Of a DNA stretch of 64,000 nucleotides, positions 36,753-46,212 are shown piece after piece; within the stretch, counting starts at the first letter, position 1, and the number at the start of each line of letters is the position of its first letter. The position numbers and the translations under genes are program-made. The notes under the pieces are model-generated. The model was given only the letters and a program-made list of their open reading frames with translations, was not told the DNA's origin and made no database searches. Source of the stretch: Thiobacillus sp. (GTDB lineage Bacteria > Pseudomonadota > Gammaproteobacteria > Burkholderiales > Thiobacillaceae); contig NZ_JAUYRI010000020.1 in the NCBI RefSeq assembly GCF_030696885.1, forward strand, positions 53,071 through 117,070, given 5' to 3'.

Positions 36753-37055
36753 ATGCAAAACAAGATGACCTATCCGGGTTTCCATAAGGATTCCCACGGT
36801 ATGACCACGCTGTCGCGGGTCGTCCTCGATGCGTGGCTCTTCGGCATCCTGCCGGAAACGGAAGACTGCGCTGGATGGGATTTGCAGCGCATGCAGAAAG
36901 TGATGGGTGAGGTCGAACAGGAATGGGACAAATACGGCAGCCTGCCGAGCTTCCTTCCGCCGGAGCTGCGTCAGCGCCATACCGAGCTCTATGAAATGGC
37001 GACCGAGCGCGCCAAATCGCTCGGCTGGAATCCCGAGCTCGGCGACGACGAGTAG
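36753..37055 (+). CDS. Small conserved-looking protein of unknown function
   Basis: 100 residues, not recognised. It is soluble, rich in Glu and aromatic residues (TYPGFHKDSHGMTTLSRVVLDAWLFGILPETEDCAGWDLQRMQ), predicted mainly helical, with an acidic C-terminus. Good coding character, start ATG 36753 and a position 34 bases behind the protease support a real gene. Its stop lies 12 bases from the stop of the convergent third SulP gene. Confidence 0.7.
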   Translation: MQNKMTYPGFHKDSHGMTTLSRVVLDAWLFGILPETEDCAGWDLQRMQKVMGEVEQEWDKYGSLPSFLPPELRQRHTELYEMATERAKSLGWNPELGDDE

Positions 37056-37067
37056 GGACCTCGCGGC

Positions 37068-39122
37068 TCAGGCGGCGACGCGATCGTAATGGTTCGCCAG
37101 CGTCTCCAGGGCCATGGCCTTGCTCAGGAAAATATTCTCCCGGCCCAGCGCCTCGTCGAGTCCGGCGCGCGCCAGCGCTTCCCTTACCGGTTTCTTCAAA
37201 CCCGATAGCATCAGCGTCACGCCCGCTCGCTTGAGATCGGTCGCGAGCGCACGCAGTTTTTCCTCGCCGGTGGCGTCGATCTGATTGATGCCGTTGCCGA
37301 TCACCAGCACAGCCTTCGCCTGCGGAAACTGGCTGAGCGCCTTCATCACGGCCTGCTCGAAGAAGGCCGAATTGATGAACACCAGGGAGGCGTCGAAGCG
37401 CAGTGCCACGTAGTGCTCGCTGATCGGCGGCAGGTCGTGGCTCGCCGCGCCGGCGAGCGTGCCGTCCCGGGTGCGCCCCAGCACCTCGCTGCGCGGCTGC
37501 ATCACGCCGTGCAGGAATAGCAGGATGGTGAGCACCACCCCGACCAGCACACCGTTTGCAAGCTGCGGCGCCATGACGAGCGTGGCGAGGAAGGTGAGCA
37601 GACCGACCACGCCGTCACTCGGGCGCACGTTCCACGAATGACGCAGCGACTTGAAGTCGATCAGGCCGAACACCGCGCTCATCACGATCGCCGCCAGCAC
37701 CGGTTGCGGCAGGTGATAGAAATACTTGGTCAGGAACAACATCACGATGACGACGCCGAGCGCGCTGATGATCGCGTAGAGTCCCGTGCGCGCGCCGGAC
37801 TTCGCCGCCACCGCTGAGCGTGAGAACGAGCCCGATACCGTATAAGACTGGAAGAAGCTGCCGACGATGTTGGCCAGCCCCTGCCCGATGAGCTCCTGGT
37901 TGGGGTCGAGCTTTTCGCGGCTCTTGGCCGCGAGCGCGCGCGAGATCGAGGTCGCTTCCATGAAGCCGATCAGCGCCATGATGAAGGCGGTGCCCAAAAG
38001 ACCGCTCATCACGCCCAGATCCATCGCGGGGATCGCGAAGCTGGGCAGGCCGGCGGGGATATTGCCGACCACCTGGCCCCCGCCCGAAAGGCGGAACTTG
38101 CCGTCCGTGATTCCGGCGAAGCGCCAGGGCGTCGTGGTCCAGTCGTGCTCGGCCGCCGCGCGATACCGCAGCGTGCCGTCCGCGCCCGTGACGGGCTCGA
38201 GCGCATAGCGGAACACCGCGACCCGCTGACCGTAGAGTTGTTTTTTCAGGCTCTGCTCCTCACCGAGGAGGCGCAGTTCTTCGGATTCCAGCGTGTAGTC
38301 GTGAGCAAGGGTCTTGGCGAGCGTGGCGATCTGTTTGCGCACCTCACCTTGCGCGGTCTTGTTGCGGGCGAGTGCCGCTTCCAGTTGGGCGTATTGGGTG
38401 TAGGCCGTGCGCGCCTCCGCATCGACGATCTGCTCGGGTGCGACCACGGCCGTTTTCTCGAAGCCGATTGCCGCGCTGAGTACGGTGCCGAGAACGACGA
38501 CCGCGAGTACGCCAGGCAGCCGGGGCAGCCATTTCTTCAGCAACGACATCGCCACCAGCGTGCCGACGCCGAAGACGATGGTCGGCCAATGCGCCAGCGG
38601 AAATTGCATCACCACATGCCAGAGGTCGCGCAGGAACATGTCAGAACGCGGCATCGGCACGTTGATAAAGGTGTTGAGCAGCGACAGGCCGATGATCAGC
38701 GCGGCGGCATTGGTGAAGCCGTTGATTACCGGGTGCGAAGCGAGGTTGATCAGCACGCCCATGCGGAAGGCGCCGAGGGCGAGGCGCAATACGCCCACCA
38801 TCAGCGCGAGCGTCAATGACAGTGCGATGAATTCGTCGGTACCGCGGCTTGCCAGCGGTTCGATCGCCGCCGCCGACATCAGCGACAGCAGCGCGACGGG
38901 TCCGGTGTGGAGGAAGCGCGATGCGCCCCACATGGAGGCGATCATGACGGGCAGGAAGGCGGCATATAGGCCGTACACCACCGGTAGACCGGCCAGCGTC
39001 GCGTAGGCCATCGATTGCGGAATGAGGATTAGCGAAACCGTGATGCCGGCGACGAGATCGCTGCGTACGGACTCGCCCTGCAGCGGAAACCAGCGCAGGA
39101 AGGGAAAAAGACGATTCAACAT
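37068..39122 (-). CDS. SulP family transporter with large hydrophilic insert (paralogue)
   Basis: About 684 residues from ATG 39122 (MLNRLFPFLRWFPL); an ATG four codons upstream is possible. Same layout as the SulP at 33752-35872: IPQSMAYATLAGLPVVYGLYAAFLP, GFTNAAALIIGLSL, then after segment seven (VLAVVVLGTVLSAAIGFE) an insert of about 130 residues with a heptad-like helical part (EAALARNKTAQGEVRKQIATL) and a beta part ending VVGNIPAGLPSFAIP. STAS domain at the C-terminus. The two genes converge around the protease and unknown gene, so the block looks like a duplicated transporter pair. Bicarbonate is the favoured substrate by context. Confidence 0.87.
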   Translation of the reverse strand: MLNRLFPFLRWFPLQGESVRSDLVAGITVSLILIPQSMAYATLAGLPVVYGLYAAFLPVMIASMWGASRFLHTGPVALLSLMSAAAIEPLASRGTDEFIALSLTLALMVGVLRLALGAFRMGVLINLASHPVINGFTNAAALIIGLSLLNTFINVPMPRSDMFLRDLWHVVMQFPLAHWPTIVFGVGTLVAMSLLKKWLPRLPGVLAVVVLGTVLSAAIGFEKTAVVAPEQIVDAEARTAYTQYAQLEAALARNKTAQGEVRKQIATLAKTLAHDYTLESEELRLLGEEQSLKKQLYGQRVAVFRYALEPVTGADGTLRYRAAAEHDWTTTPWRFAGITDGKFRLSGGGQVVGNIPAGLPSFAIPAMDLGVMSGLLGTAFIMALIGFMEATSISRALAAKSREKLDPNQELIGQGLANIVGSFFQSYTVSGSFSRSAVAAKSGARTGLYAIISALGVVIVMLFLTKYFYHLPQPVLAAIVMSAVFGLIDFKSLRHSWNVRPSDGVVGLLTFLATLVMAPQLANGVLVGVVLTILLFLHGVMQPRSEVLGRTRDGTLAGAASHDLPPISEHYVALRFDASLVFINSAFFEQAVMKALSQFPQAKAVLVIGNGINQIDATGEEKLRALATDLKRAGVTLMLSGLKKPVREALARAGLDEALGRENIFLSKAMALETLANHYDRVAA

Positions 39123-39202
39123 GGGTGCATGCATTCAAAACAAAAAAAGCAATCCTCTCATGCCTGCGCGCAGGCATGAGAGACGATCGTGTGCGGGGAG
39201 GA

Positions 39203-39769
39203 TCAGGCCGCGCGGCTTGCGGCGCCCGGCGCCACAGACGAGGTGCTGGTGCGGGTGACTGCATCGGCGGTGGCGACCAGCACGACCGGTACCGGAATGG
39301 CGTCGCGCCGCATGCTGCCTGTCAACAGGCTGCGGCCCAGATAGCCCGCTTCGTTGCAGATCAGGAAAGCCACGTCGGGGCGTTTGCGCAGCGCATGGAC
39401 CAGCGCGGAGGGGGGCTCGCCGGCCAGCAGACTCAGTTCCATGCGGATGCCGGCCGCCGCGAGCGCTTCCCGGTGGGGAGCCAGCAACGCTTCGGCTTCG
39501 TTCGCCGACCGGAAAGTCAGGACGCGCAGACCGTGCCGCAGGCGGCCGCAGGTCTGGATGACATATTGCATGACGTCGGCAGGCAATTCGCTGCCAAGAT
39601 AGAGGCCGATCTGGGGGCCAGCGGCGACGGGTGTGCTCGGCGCAGGCTGGGACACAGGCACCGCGCTGCCCGAGAGCGCCCGGTCCTTTTGCTGCCGGGT
39701 GAGATTTTCGCCGGCGTTGGCGTGGGCGAGGGCGTTCAACATGCGTTGGATGTCCTGGGTCAGTTTCAT
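39203..39769 (-). CDS. Stress-protein-like protein under predicted sigma-54 control
   Basis: 188 residues from ATG 39769, with AGGAG upstream on its strand. After an N-terminal helical, Ala/Gln-rich part, residues ~70-170 alternate strands and helices (QIGLYLGSELPADVMQYVIQTCGRL, LRVLTFRSANEAEALLAPHREALAAAGIRMELSLL, PDVAFLICNEAGYLGRSLL), suggesting a Rossmann-like or universal-stress-protein-like fold; I cannot assign a family. The frame continues to 39898, but the predicted promoter lies in that extension, so the shorter start is preferred. It is divergent from the NtrB/NtrC-like pair. Confidence 0.6.
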   Translation of the reverse strand: MKLTQDIQRMLNALAHANAGENLTRQQKDRALSGSAVPVSQPAPSTPVAAGPQIGLYLGSELPADVMQYVIQTCGRLRHGLRVLTFRSANEAEALLAPHREALAAAGIRMELSLLAGEPPSALVHALRKRPDVAFLICNEAGYLGRSLLTGSMRRDAIPVPVVLVATADAVTRTSTSSVAPGAASRAA

Positions 39770-39810
39770 CTGGGGCTCCTGGTTAATCGGTTGTGGTCTC
39801 TCCCTTGCCC

Positions 39811-39828
39811 TTGCACGTGCCGTGCCAG
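39811..39828 (-). promoter_or_regulatory. Predicted sigma-54 (-24/-12) promoter
   Basis: On the minus strand the sequence reads CTGGCACGGCACGTGCAA. Against the consensus TGGCACG-N4-TTGC it has one mismatch (GTGC), and the ten-base distance between the GG and GC elements is exact. Transcription would start near 39800, about 30 bases before the ATG at 39769 of the stress-like gene. A sigma-54 activator gene (NtrC-like) lies on the other side of the same intergenic region. Confidence 0.75.
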
Positions 39829-39890
39829 CAATTAAGTTGATAAAAATCAAAATGATAGGTATTTTTCGCATCATGGCCCGGTCGCCGGAC

Positions 39891-39938
39891 TGTTGCATAC
39901 TGTAGCGGTACTTGTTGCATGTGTTGTAATATGCAACA
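39891..39938. promoter_or_regulatory. Predicted enhancer: TGTTGCAT repeats for the NtrC-like activator
   Basis: TGTTGCAT occurs at 39891-39898 and again at 39913-39920, two helical turns apart, and its inverse ATGCAACA lies at 39931-39938. The second and third units form a dyad with a ten-base spacer. They sit about 90-140 bases upstream of the predicted sigma-54 start, the usual place for an NtrC-type upstream activating sequence, and just in front of the histidine kinase gene. Confidence 0.6.
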
Positions 39939-39960
39939 TTCTGTTAGCCGGCTTTGCGCC

Positions 39961-41417
39961 ATGCCCAGCCTCCGCAACAAAATCCTGCGCACCTACGGGT
40001 TTTCCAAGCTCGTCATGCTGGGCTTCGCCGTCGTTGTCTTTGTTGACCTCCATTACCTCAATCGCCAGATCGAGGCCGGACAGGTGATCACCGATTTCCG
40101 CGAGGCCACGCTGGAAATGCGCCGCGACGAAAAGAACCTGTTTCTCTATCGCGATTACGCGAGCCTCGACCAGTTGCTGATGCAGATCGACGCCACCCGC
40201 CAAACGCTCATCGACAACCGGGAGACCTTCGCGGCGATCAGCGGCGAGACGATGCAACGCACCATCGAGGACCTCGTGCGGCGCTACCGTGCCGAACTCG
40301 CGCGTTATCCTTTACTCAGTCAGTCGGAGCAGGCCGCGGCGCGCGGCGTGATTCGCGACCTCGGCCACGACCTCAGCGAGGCGTCGGACGAACTGTCGCG
40401 CGGCGAGCGCCAGCTGCTGGCCGAAGCCACACAGCGGGCGGCGTTGCTGCTGGTGCTGGCGTTCGCCGGCGTGGTCGCGCTGGGCCTGGCCGGCGGACTT
40501 TTCCTGGTGCGGCGGGTGGTGCGTCCGCTGCGCGAGCTCGAGGCGGGGCTCCACGCCATCGACGAAGGCCGCGCGCGCGTCCTGCCGGAGTCCGCGGGCG
40601 ACCAGGAGATTCAGTCCTTCGTGACCGCCTTCAATGCGATGCTGAAGCACATGCGCCAGCAACAGGATCAGGCCCGGCGCAACGAGAAGGCCGCGGCGCT
40701 CGGTGTGCTCGTGTCCGGGGTGGCGCACGAACTCAACAACCCGCTGTCAAACATCTCGACCTCGGCGCAATTGCTGCTCGAGGAAGACGCGGCGGGCGAC
40801 GCAGAAATGAAACGCCTGTGGCTGACGCAGATCGACAGTGAAACCGAGCGTGCCCGGCGCATCGTGCGTCGCCTGCTCGACAGCGTGCGTCAGCCCAAAC
40901 TGCACCGGCAGCGCCTGGCGCTGGCCGACCTCGTGCAATCCTCGCTGGCGCTGGTGAACCGCCAGTTGCCGGCAGGCGTGCAGGTCTGCGTGGGGACGAT
41001 GGCCGAGATCGAGATCGAGGTCGATCGCGAGCGCCTGCATCAGGTCTTCATCAACCTCATCAAGAACGCTGCCGACGCTGGCGCCCGGCACGTCACGGTG
41101 AGCGCAGCGCTTCAGGCCTGGGAGGCCGAACTTGCCGAGGGGGCCCTGCTGGTGGGTGACCCGGCGATGGTCGTCGAGTCGCCCCCGGCCGTGCGGATCA
41201 GCGTCGAAGACGACGGCCCGGGCATTCCTCTCGAGCTGCGCGAACACATTTTCGACCCTTTCATCACCACCCGTACCAGTGGCGAGGGCACCGGCCTTGG
41301 TCTTTATCTCGTCGAGGAAATCGTCGGCGAGCATCAGGGCTGCATCGTGCTCGACGCCGCCGTGGCCGGCGGCACCCGCTTCTCGATCTGGCTGCCCGGC
41401 CCCAAGGACAAGACACC

Positions 41418-41421
<4 letters not shown>
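39961..41421 (+). CDS. Membrane sensor histidine kinase, NtrB/AtoS-like
   Basis: 486 residues from ATG 39961. One membrane segment at about 15-32, a helical periplasmic sensor (~35-160), a second segment ALLLVLAFAGVVALGLAGGLFL (~160-182), HAMP, then the phosphoacceptor box VSGVAHELNNPLSN with His256 and an ATPase domain with NLIKNAADA, EDDGPGIP and GEGTGLGLYLV. ATG 39961 is preferred because the longer frame from 39919 would overlap the TGTTGCAT sites. It overlaps the regulator gene by four bases (ATGA), a co-translated pair. Signal unknown. Confidence 0.9.
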
Positions 41422-42776
<1,355 letters not shown>

Positions 42777-42807
42777 TAATGGCGGCCTTTCGCTACGGAT
42801 TTCTCGT

Positions 42808-43176
42808 ATGACTTCGCCGCTTCATACCGCCTCCGACTACGTCTTCGACACCCACCTTGAGCATTTCGACCGCGACGTCATCGAAGCCTCGCGCGGTGTG
42901 CCGATGCTGGTCGATTTCTGGGCCGACTGGTGTCCGCCCTGCCGCGCGCTGACGCCGGTGCTGGAACGCGTTGTCGCGCACCACGCCGGGAAAATCCGCA
43001 TGGCCAAGGTCGAGGTCGACGAGGGCGACAACATGAAGCTCGCCGGCCGCTATGAATTGCGCGGTTTCCCCACCGTGCTGCTATTCGTCGGCGGCGAGAT
43101 CGTCGGACGTTTTTCCAGCGCCCGCCCGGAAGGCTGGGTGCGCGAATTCATCGCCGAGCACACCGATATTGAATAA
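42808..43176 (+). CDS. Thioredoxin-like protein with WCPPC active site
   Basis: 122 residues from ATG 42808. Thioredoxin fold with VLVDFWADWCPPCRALTPVLE, where the active site is WCPPC (Cys42, Cys45) rather than the common WCGPC, and the cis-proline loop FPTVLLF. No signal peptide. WCPPC is found in some thioredoxins and in periplasmic reductases. It lies 31 bases behind the NtrC-like gene and may be co-transcribed. Its last codons (WVREFIAEHT) recur in the relic at 53303. Confidence 0.88.
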   Translation: MTSPLHTASDYVFDTHLEHFDRDVIEASRGVPMLVDFWADWCPPCRALTPVLERVVAHHAGKIRMAKVEVDEGDNMKLAGRYELRGFPTVLLFVGGEIVGRFSSARPEGWVREFIAEHTDIE

Positions 43177-43606
43177 GCCATTATGGGTGATCGACACCAA
43201 CGTGGTGCTCGACATGTTGCATTTCGACGATGTGGCTGCACGCCCCCTGCGGCTTGCGCTGGAAGACGGGCGTGTGCGCTGCATGGTATCGGACAGCATG
43301 CTGGCAGAGTGGCGGCGGGTGCTGGCCTATCCGGAATTCGGCCTGGATTTGGCGCAACAGGCGAAATTGTTTGCGCGTTATCAGGCGTTGGCGATTAAGA
43401 CGGATGCCGTGGGGGTGGATGTTGGCCTGCCGCGTTGCAGCGACCCCGATGACCAGCAGTTCATCGAACTGGCTGCGGCAGTCCGCGCGCAGGGCTTAGT
43501 GAGCAAGGATCGGGCGCTGATCAAGCTGCGCCGCCGCTGTGCGCCACAATTCCGGATCCTGACGCCGGCCGAGGCGGTGTGCTGGCTGGACGATTCGGCA
43601 GCTTGA
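43169..43606 (+). CDS. PIN-domain protein (putative RNase, VapC/COG1569-like)
   Basis: About 145 residues from TTG 43169; GTG 43187 is the other option, and no ATG gives a sensible start. The PIN signature VIDTNVVLDML supplies the first acidic residue, with later acidic sites near DSMLAEW, SDPDDQQFIELA and KDRALIK. It overlaps the thioredoxin stop by eight bases. PIN proteins of this type are often annotated as toxins, but no antitoxin gene is next to it. A decayed copy lies at 53303-53681. Confidence 0.75.
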   Translation: MNKPLWVIDTNVVLDMLHFDDVAARPLRLALEDGRVRCMVSDSMLAEWRRVLAYPEFGLDLAQQAKLFARYQALAIKTDAVGVDVGLPRCSDPDDQQFIELAAAVRAQGLVSKDRALIKLRRRCAPQFRILTPAEAVCWLDDSAA

Positions 43607-43621
43607 GTAGACGCCTGGGAA

Positions 43622-44527
43622 TCAGTCCGCATTCCGTGGCTGAAACCGGCGCCGCGCTGCTTCGCTGACCGCCACCACCGCCGGATGGCTCAATCGCCGC
43701 TCCACAGAAATGGCGAAAAAGCGTTCGCGGATCTCCAGCGTCTGCCCCAGCTCAATCACGTCGTGCTGCCGCATCACGTCCGGCGCGGTGGTCAGCGGCA
43801 CCGGGAATACGCCGGCGCCCGCCTGGCCAAACGCGCTCATCAAGGCGCTGTCGTCGAATTCGCCGACGATGGTGGGCTGCAGTCCCTTGCGCTCGAGCCA
43901 GCGCAGCAGGGGCACGCGGAGCGCACTGTCCGCGCCCGGGATCAGCAGCGGCGCACCGTGCAGACAGGCGGGAAAGCCGGGCGTCAGAGTGTGTGCCAGG
44001 GCGCGGGCGGCCAAAAAGGCGATCCCGCATTCGCCCAGCGGGTGGCTGTAGCCTTTGATGTCCATGGTGGTCGGCAGCGGACGATCGGCCAGCACCATGT
44101 CGAGCCGGTGAATGGAGAGCTCGGCTGCCAATTGCTCCAGCCGGTCCTCCCGGCATATCAGCTTGACCGGTTCAGCCAGGGTGAGGGCGGGGGCCAGCAG
44201 TTGATAGGCGATGGCCTTGGGCACCACGTCAGCGATGCCGACCCGAAACGGGTGGACGCGGGCGGCCGGGTTGTTTTGCAAGGCTTCCTCGAGTTCGGCG
44301 CCAACGTCGAAAATTTCGTCAGCGTAGGTCAGCGCGGTGCGCCCGGCATCGGTCAGTTCGAGCCGGCGTCCGCTGCGGCGGAACAGCGCTACCCCCAGGC
44401 GGTCTTCCAGTATGCTGATTTGTCCGGACAGCGTCTGCGGTGTCAGGTGCAGTTTCTCGGCAGCCCGGTTGATGGCACCGGTTTTGGCCACGGTGCGGAA
44501 GTAATGCAGGTGCTTGAAGTTGAGCAT
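43622..44527 (-). CDS. nhaR: LysR-family regulator, NhaR-like
   Basis: 301 residues. The N-terminus MLNFKHLHYFRTVAKTGAINRAAEKLHLTPQTLSGQISILEDRLG is typical of NhaR, the Na+/H+ antiporter activator, rather than generic LysR proteins. The effector domain contains KGYSHPLGECGIAFLA and FDDSALMSAFGQAGAGVF. No nhaA gene is present nearby; the divergent neighbour is htpX. It may respond to sodium or alkaline stress and control htpX. Ends 15 bases after the PIN stop, convergent. Confidence 0.82.
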   Translation of the reverse strand: MLNFKHLHYFRTVAKTGAINRAAEKLHLTPQTLSGQISILEDRLGVALFRRSGRRLELTDAGRTALTYADEIFDVGAELEEALQNNPAARVHPFRVGIADVVPKAIAYQLLAPALTLAEPVKLICREDRLEQLAAELSIHRLDMVLADRPLPTTMDIKGYSHPLGECGIAFLAARALAHTLTPGFPACLHGAPLLIPGADSALRVPLLRWLERKGLQPTIVGEFDDSALMSAFGQAGAGVFPVPLTTAPDVMRQHDVIELGQTLEIRERFFAISVERRLSHPAVVAVSEAARRRFQPRNAD

Positions 44528-44540
44528 GATGCGGAGTCAG

Positions 44541-44555
44541 TTCGGTAAAACCGAA
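44541..44555. promoter_or_regulatory. LysR-type operator in the nhaR-htpX region
   Basis: TTCGGT-AAA-ACCGAA is a perfect dyad with six-base arms and an inner T-N11-A core, the LysR-protein rule. It lies 14 bases upstream of the nhaR start and about 113 bases before htpX, where an autoregulated LysR protein normally binds. The rest of the 140-base region is AT-rich and may contain the htpX promoter. Confidence 0.55.
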
Positions 44556-44667
44556 CAATAGCAGTATAAAAATCGAATTTTATTGTGTGTACTCGATCTG
44601 TATTCTCTTGTGTGGGCATGAAAAGGCCATAAGTTGGCCCACGATTTGAACTTTTAAGTAGAACACC

Positions 44668-45546
44668 ATGAAACGTATTGTTCTGTTCCTCGCCACCAAC
44701 ATGGCCATCGTGCTGGTGTTGTCCGTCACCATGCGCATCCTGGGCGTCGAGCCCTACCTCACCGCGCAGGGATTGAACCTCACCTCGCTGCTGATCTTCG
44801 CCGCGGTAATGGGCTTTGGCGGTTCGCTGATTTCACTCGCGATCTCGAAGTGGATGGCGAAGAAATCGATGGGCGTGCGGGTGATCGATACGCCGTCCAG
44901 TTCCAAGGAATTCTGGCTGGTCGAAACCGTGAAGAAATACGCGGCGGATGCCGGTATCGGCATGCCTGAAGTCGGCATATTCGATTCGCCCGAGGTCAAC
45001 GCCTTTGCCACTGGCATGAACAAGAACAACGCGCTGGTTGCAGTGTCGTCGGGCCTGCTGAATGCGATGACAAAGGAAGAAGCCGAAGCGGTGATCGGCC
45101 ATGAAATCGCGCACATCGCCAACGGCGACATGGTGACGCTGGCGCTGATCCAGGGGGTGGTGAACACCTTCGTCATGTTCCTGTCGCGCGTGATCGGCCA
45201 CACGGTCGACCGTGTGGTGTTCAAGAACGAGAATGGCCACGGCCCGGCATTTTGGGTGACCATGATCATCGCCGAACTGGTGCTGGGCATTCTGGCGTCG
45301 ATCATCGTCATGTGGTTCTCACGTCAGCGTGAATTCCGCGCCGACCGCGGCGGTGCCAGCCTGGCCGGCGGGCAGAACATGATCGCGGCGCTGGAGCGTC
45401 TGAACAGCCTGCATCCGGCCCCGCTGCCGGAAAAAATGGCGGCCTTCGGCATCGCCGGTGGCGGCGCGTCGGGCCTCAAGCGCCTGTTTATGACGCACCC
45501 GCCGCTGGAAGAGCGGATCGCGGCACTCAAGGCGGTGCAGGAATGA
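44668..45546 (+). CDS. htpX: Membrane zinc protease HtpX (copy 1)
   Basis: 292 residues. Two N-terminal membrane segments ([18 protein letters not shown] and [16 protein letters not shown]), the zinc motif HEIAH with His145, two more membrane segments and a later [13 protein letters not shown]. Family length is normal. HtpX degrades misfolded membrane proteins with FtsH. A close second copy lies at 53785-54669. GTAGAACACC precedes the ATG without a strong Shine-Dalgarno. Confidence 0.95.
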   Translation: MKRIVLFLATNMAIVLVLSVTMRILGVEPYLTAQGLNLTSLLIFAAVMGFGGSLISLAISKWMAKKSMGVRVIDTPSSSKEFWLVETVKKYAADAGIGMPEVGIFDSPEVNAFATGMNKNNALVAVSSGLLNAMTKEEAEAVIGHEIAHIANGDMVTLALIQGVVNTFVMFLSRVIGHTVDRVVFKNENGHGPAFWVTMIIAELVLGILASIIVMWFSRQREFRADRGGASLAGGQNMIAALERLNSLHPAPLPEKMAAFGIAGGGASGLKRLFMTHPPLEERIAALKAVQE

Positions 45547-45605
45547 GCGCGCGGCTGGCGGTGGTGGATCGGCTCACGAAATCTACTGACCGCTGAGGCG
45601 TCGCC

Positions 45606-46193
45606 ATGAACAAACCCGGTCTTTTCGCCTTCGCCACTCAGTTCGCACCCGGGCTCTTCCAGGTGCGCCGTGGCACCTGGATCGCCGTTGGCGTGGGGCT
45701 GCTGGTGCTGTTCGGCCTGTTGATCTGGGCCGCTCTGGCGCTGACCGGCTGGTTCTTCGGGCAGGCGCAGGGTTGGATGGGTGCCGCGCCCGAGGCAGTG
45801 CGCGGGGCCATGGAGCAGGCGGAGCAGGTCGTGCCCGGCGCGCGCGAGAAACTGGGCGAGTTCGTGCCGGCCCTCAAGCCCTCGCCGCCGCGACGCGACG
45901 TCTCCGGCACCGATCTGGGCCCGGTGGCGCGCTACCCCGGACTCGCGCGTACCTACTGGCACCGCGAAGGCAAGCAGGTCACGATCGAATACGAAGGCGA
46001 GGCCGACTATGCCGCGGTGCTTGACCACTATGCCAAGGGGTTCGCCACGCAGGGCTACGCTCAGAGCGTGCAATCCGCCACGCCTTCCACCGAGACGCAC
46101 GAATATACGAAAGGCGGCGAGCGCATTACCTTGAAGATTGCGCAACTGCCCAGGGGCGCCGTCAGCGCGCGCATCGAAACGCCCCTGCAATGA
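45606..46193 (+). CDS. Membrane-anchored protein of unknown function
   Basis: 195 residues. An N-terminal anchor (TWIAVGVGLLVLFGLLIWAALALTGWFFG, ~25-53), then a helical Ala/Glu-rich linker and a small C-terminal domain (ARTYWHREGKQVTIEYEGEADYAAVLDHYAKGFATQGY) with alpha/beta character, probably periplasmic. Not recognised. It lies 59 bases after htpX and 19 before terC, and may be co-transcribed with either. Confidence 0.7.
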   Translation: MNKPGLFAFATQFAPGLFQVRRGTWIAVGVGLLVLFGLLIWAALALTGWFFGQAQGWMGAAPEAVRGAMEQAEQVVPGAREKLGEFVPALKPSPPRRDVSGTDLGPVARYPGLARTYWHREGKQVTIEYEGEADYAAVLDHYAKGFATQGYAQSVQSATPSTETHEYTKGGERITLKIAQLPRGAVSARIETPLQ

Positions 46194-46212
46194 ATGACAA
46201 CCGAAATTCGAT

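Noticed and set aside
43169..43606. Toxin-antitoxin pair
   Set aside because: The PIN gene has no antitoxin-like neighbour; the upstream gene is a thioredoxin and the downstream gene a convergent LysR regulator.
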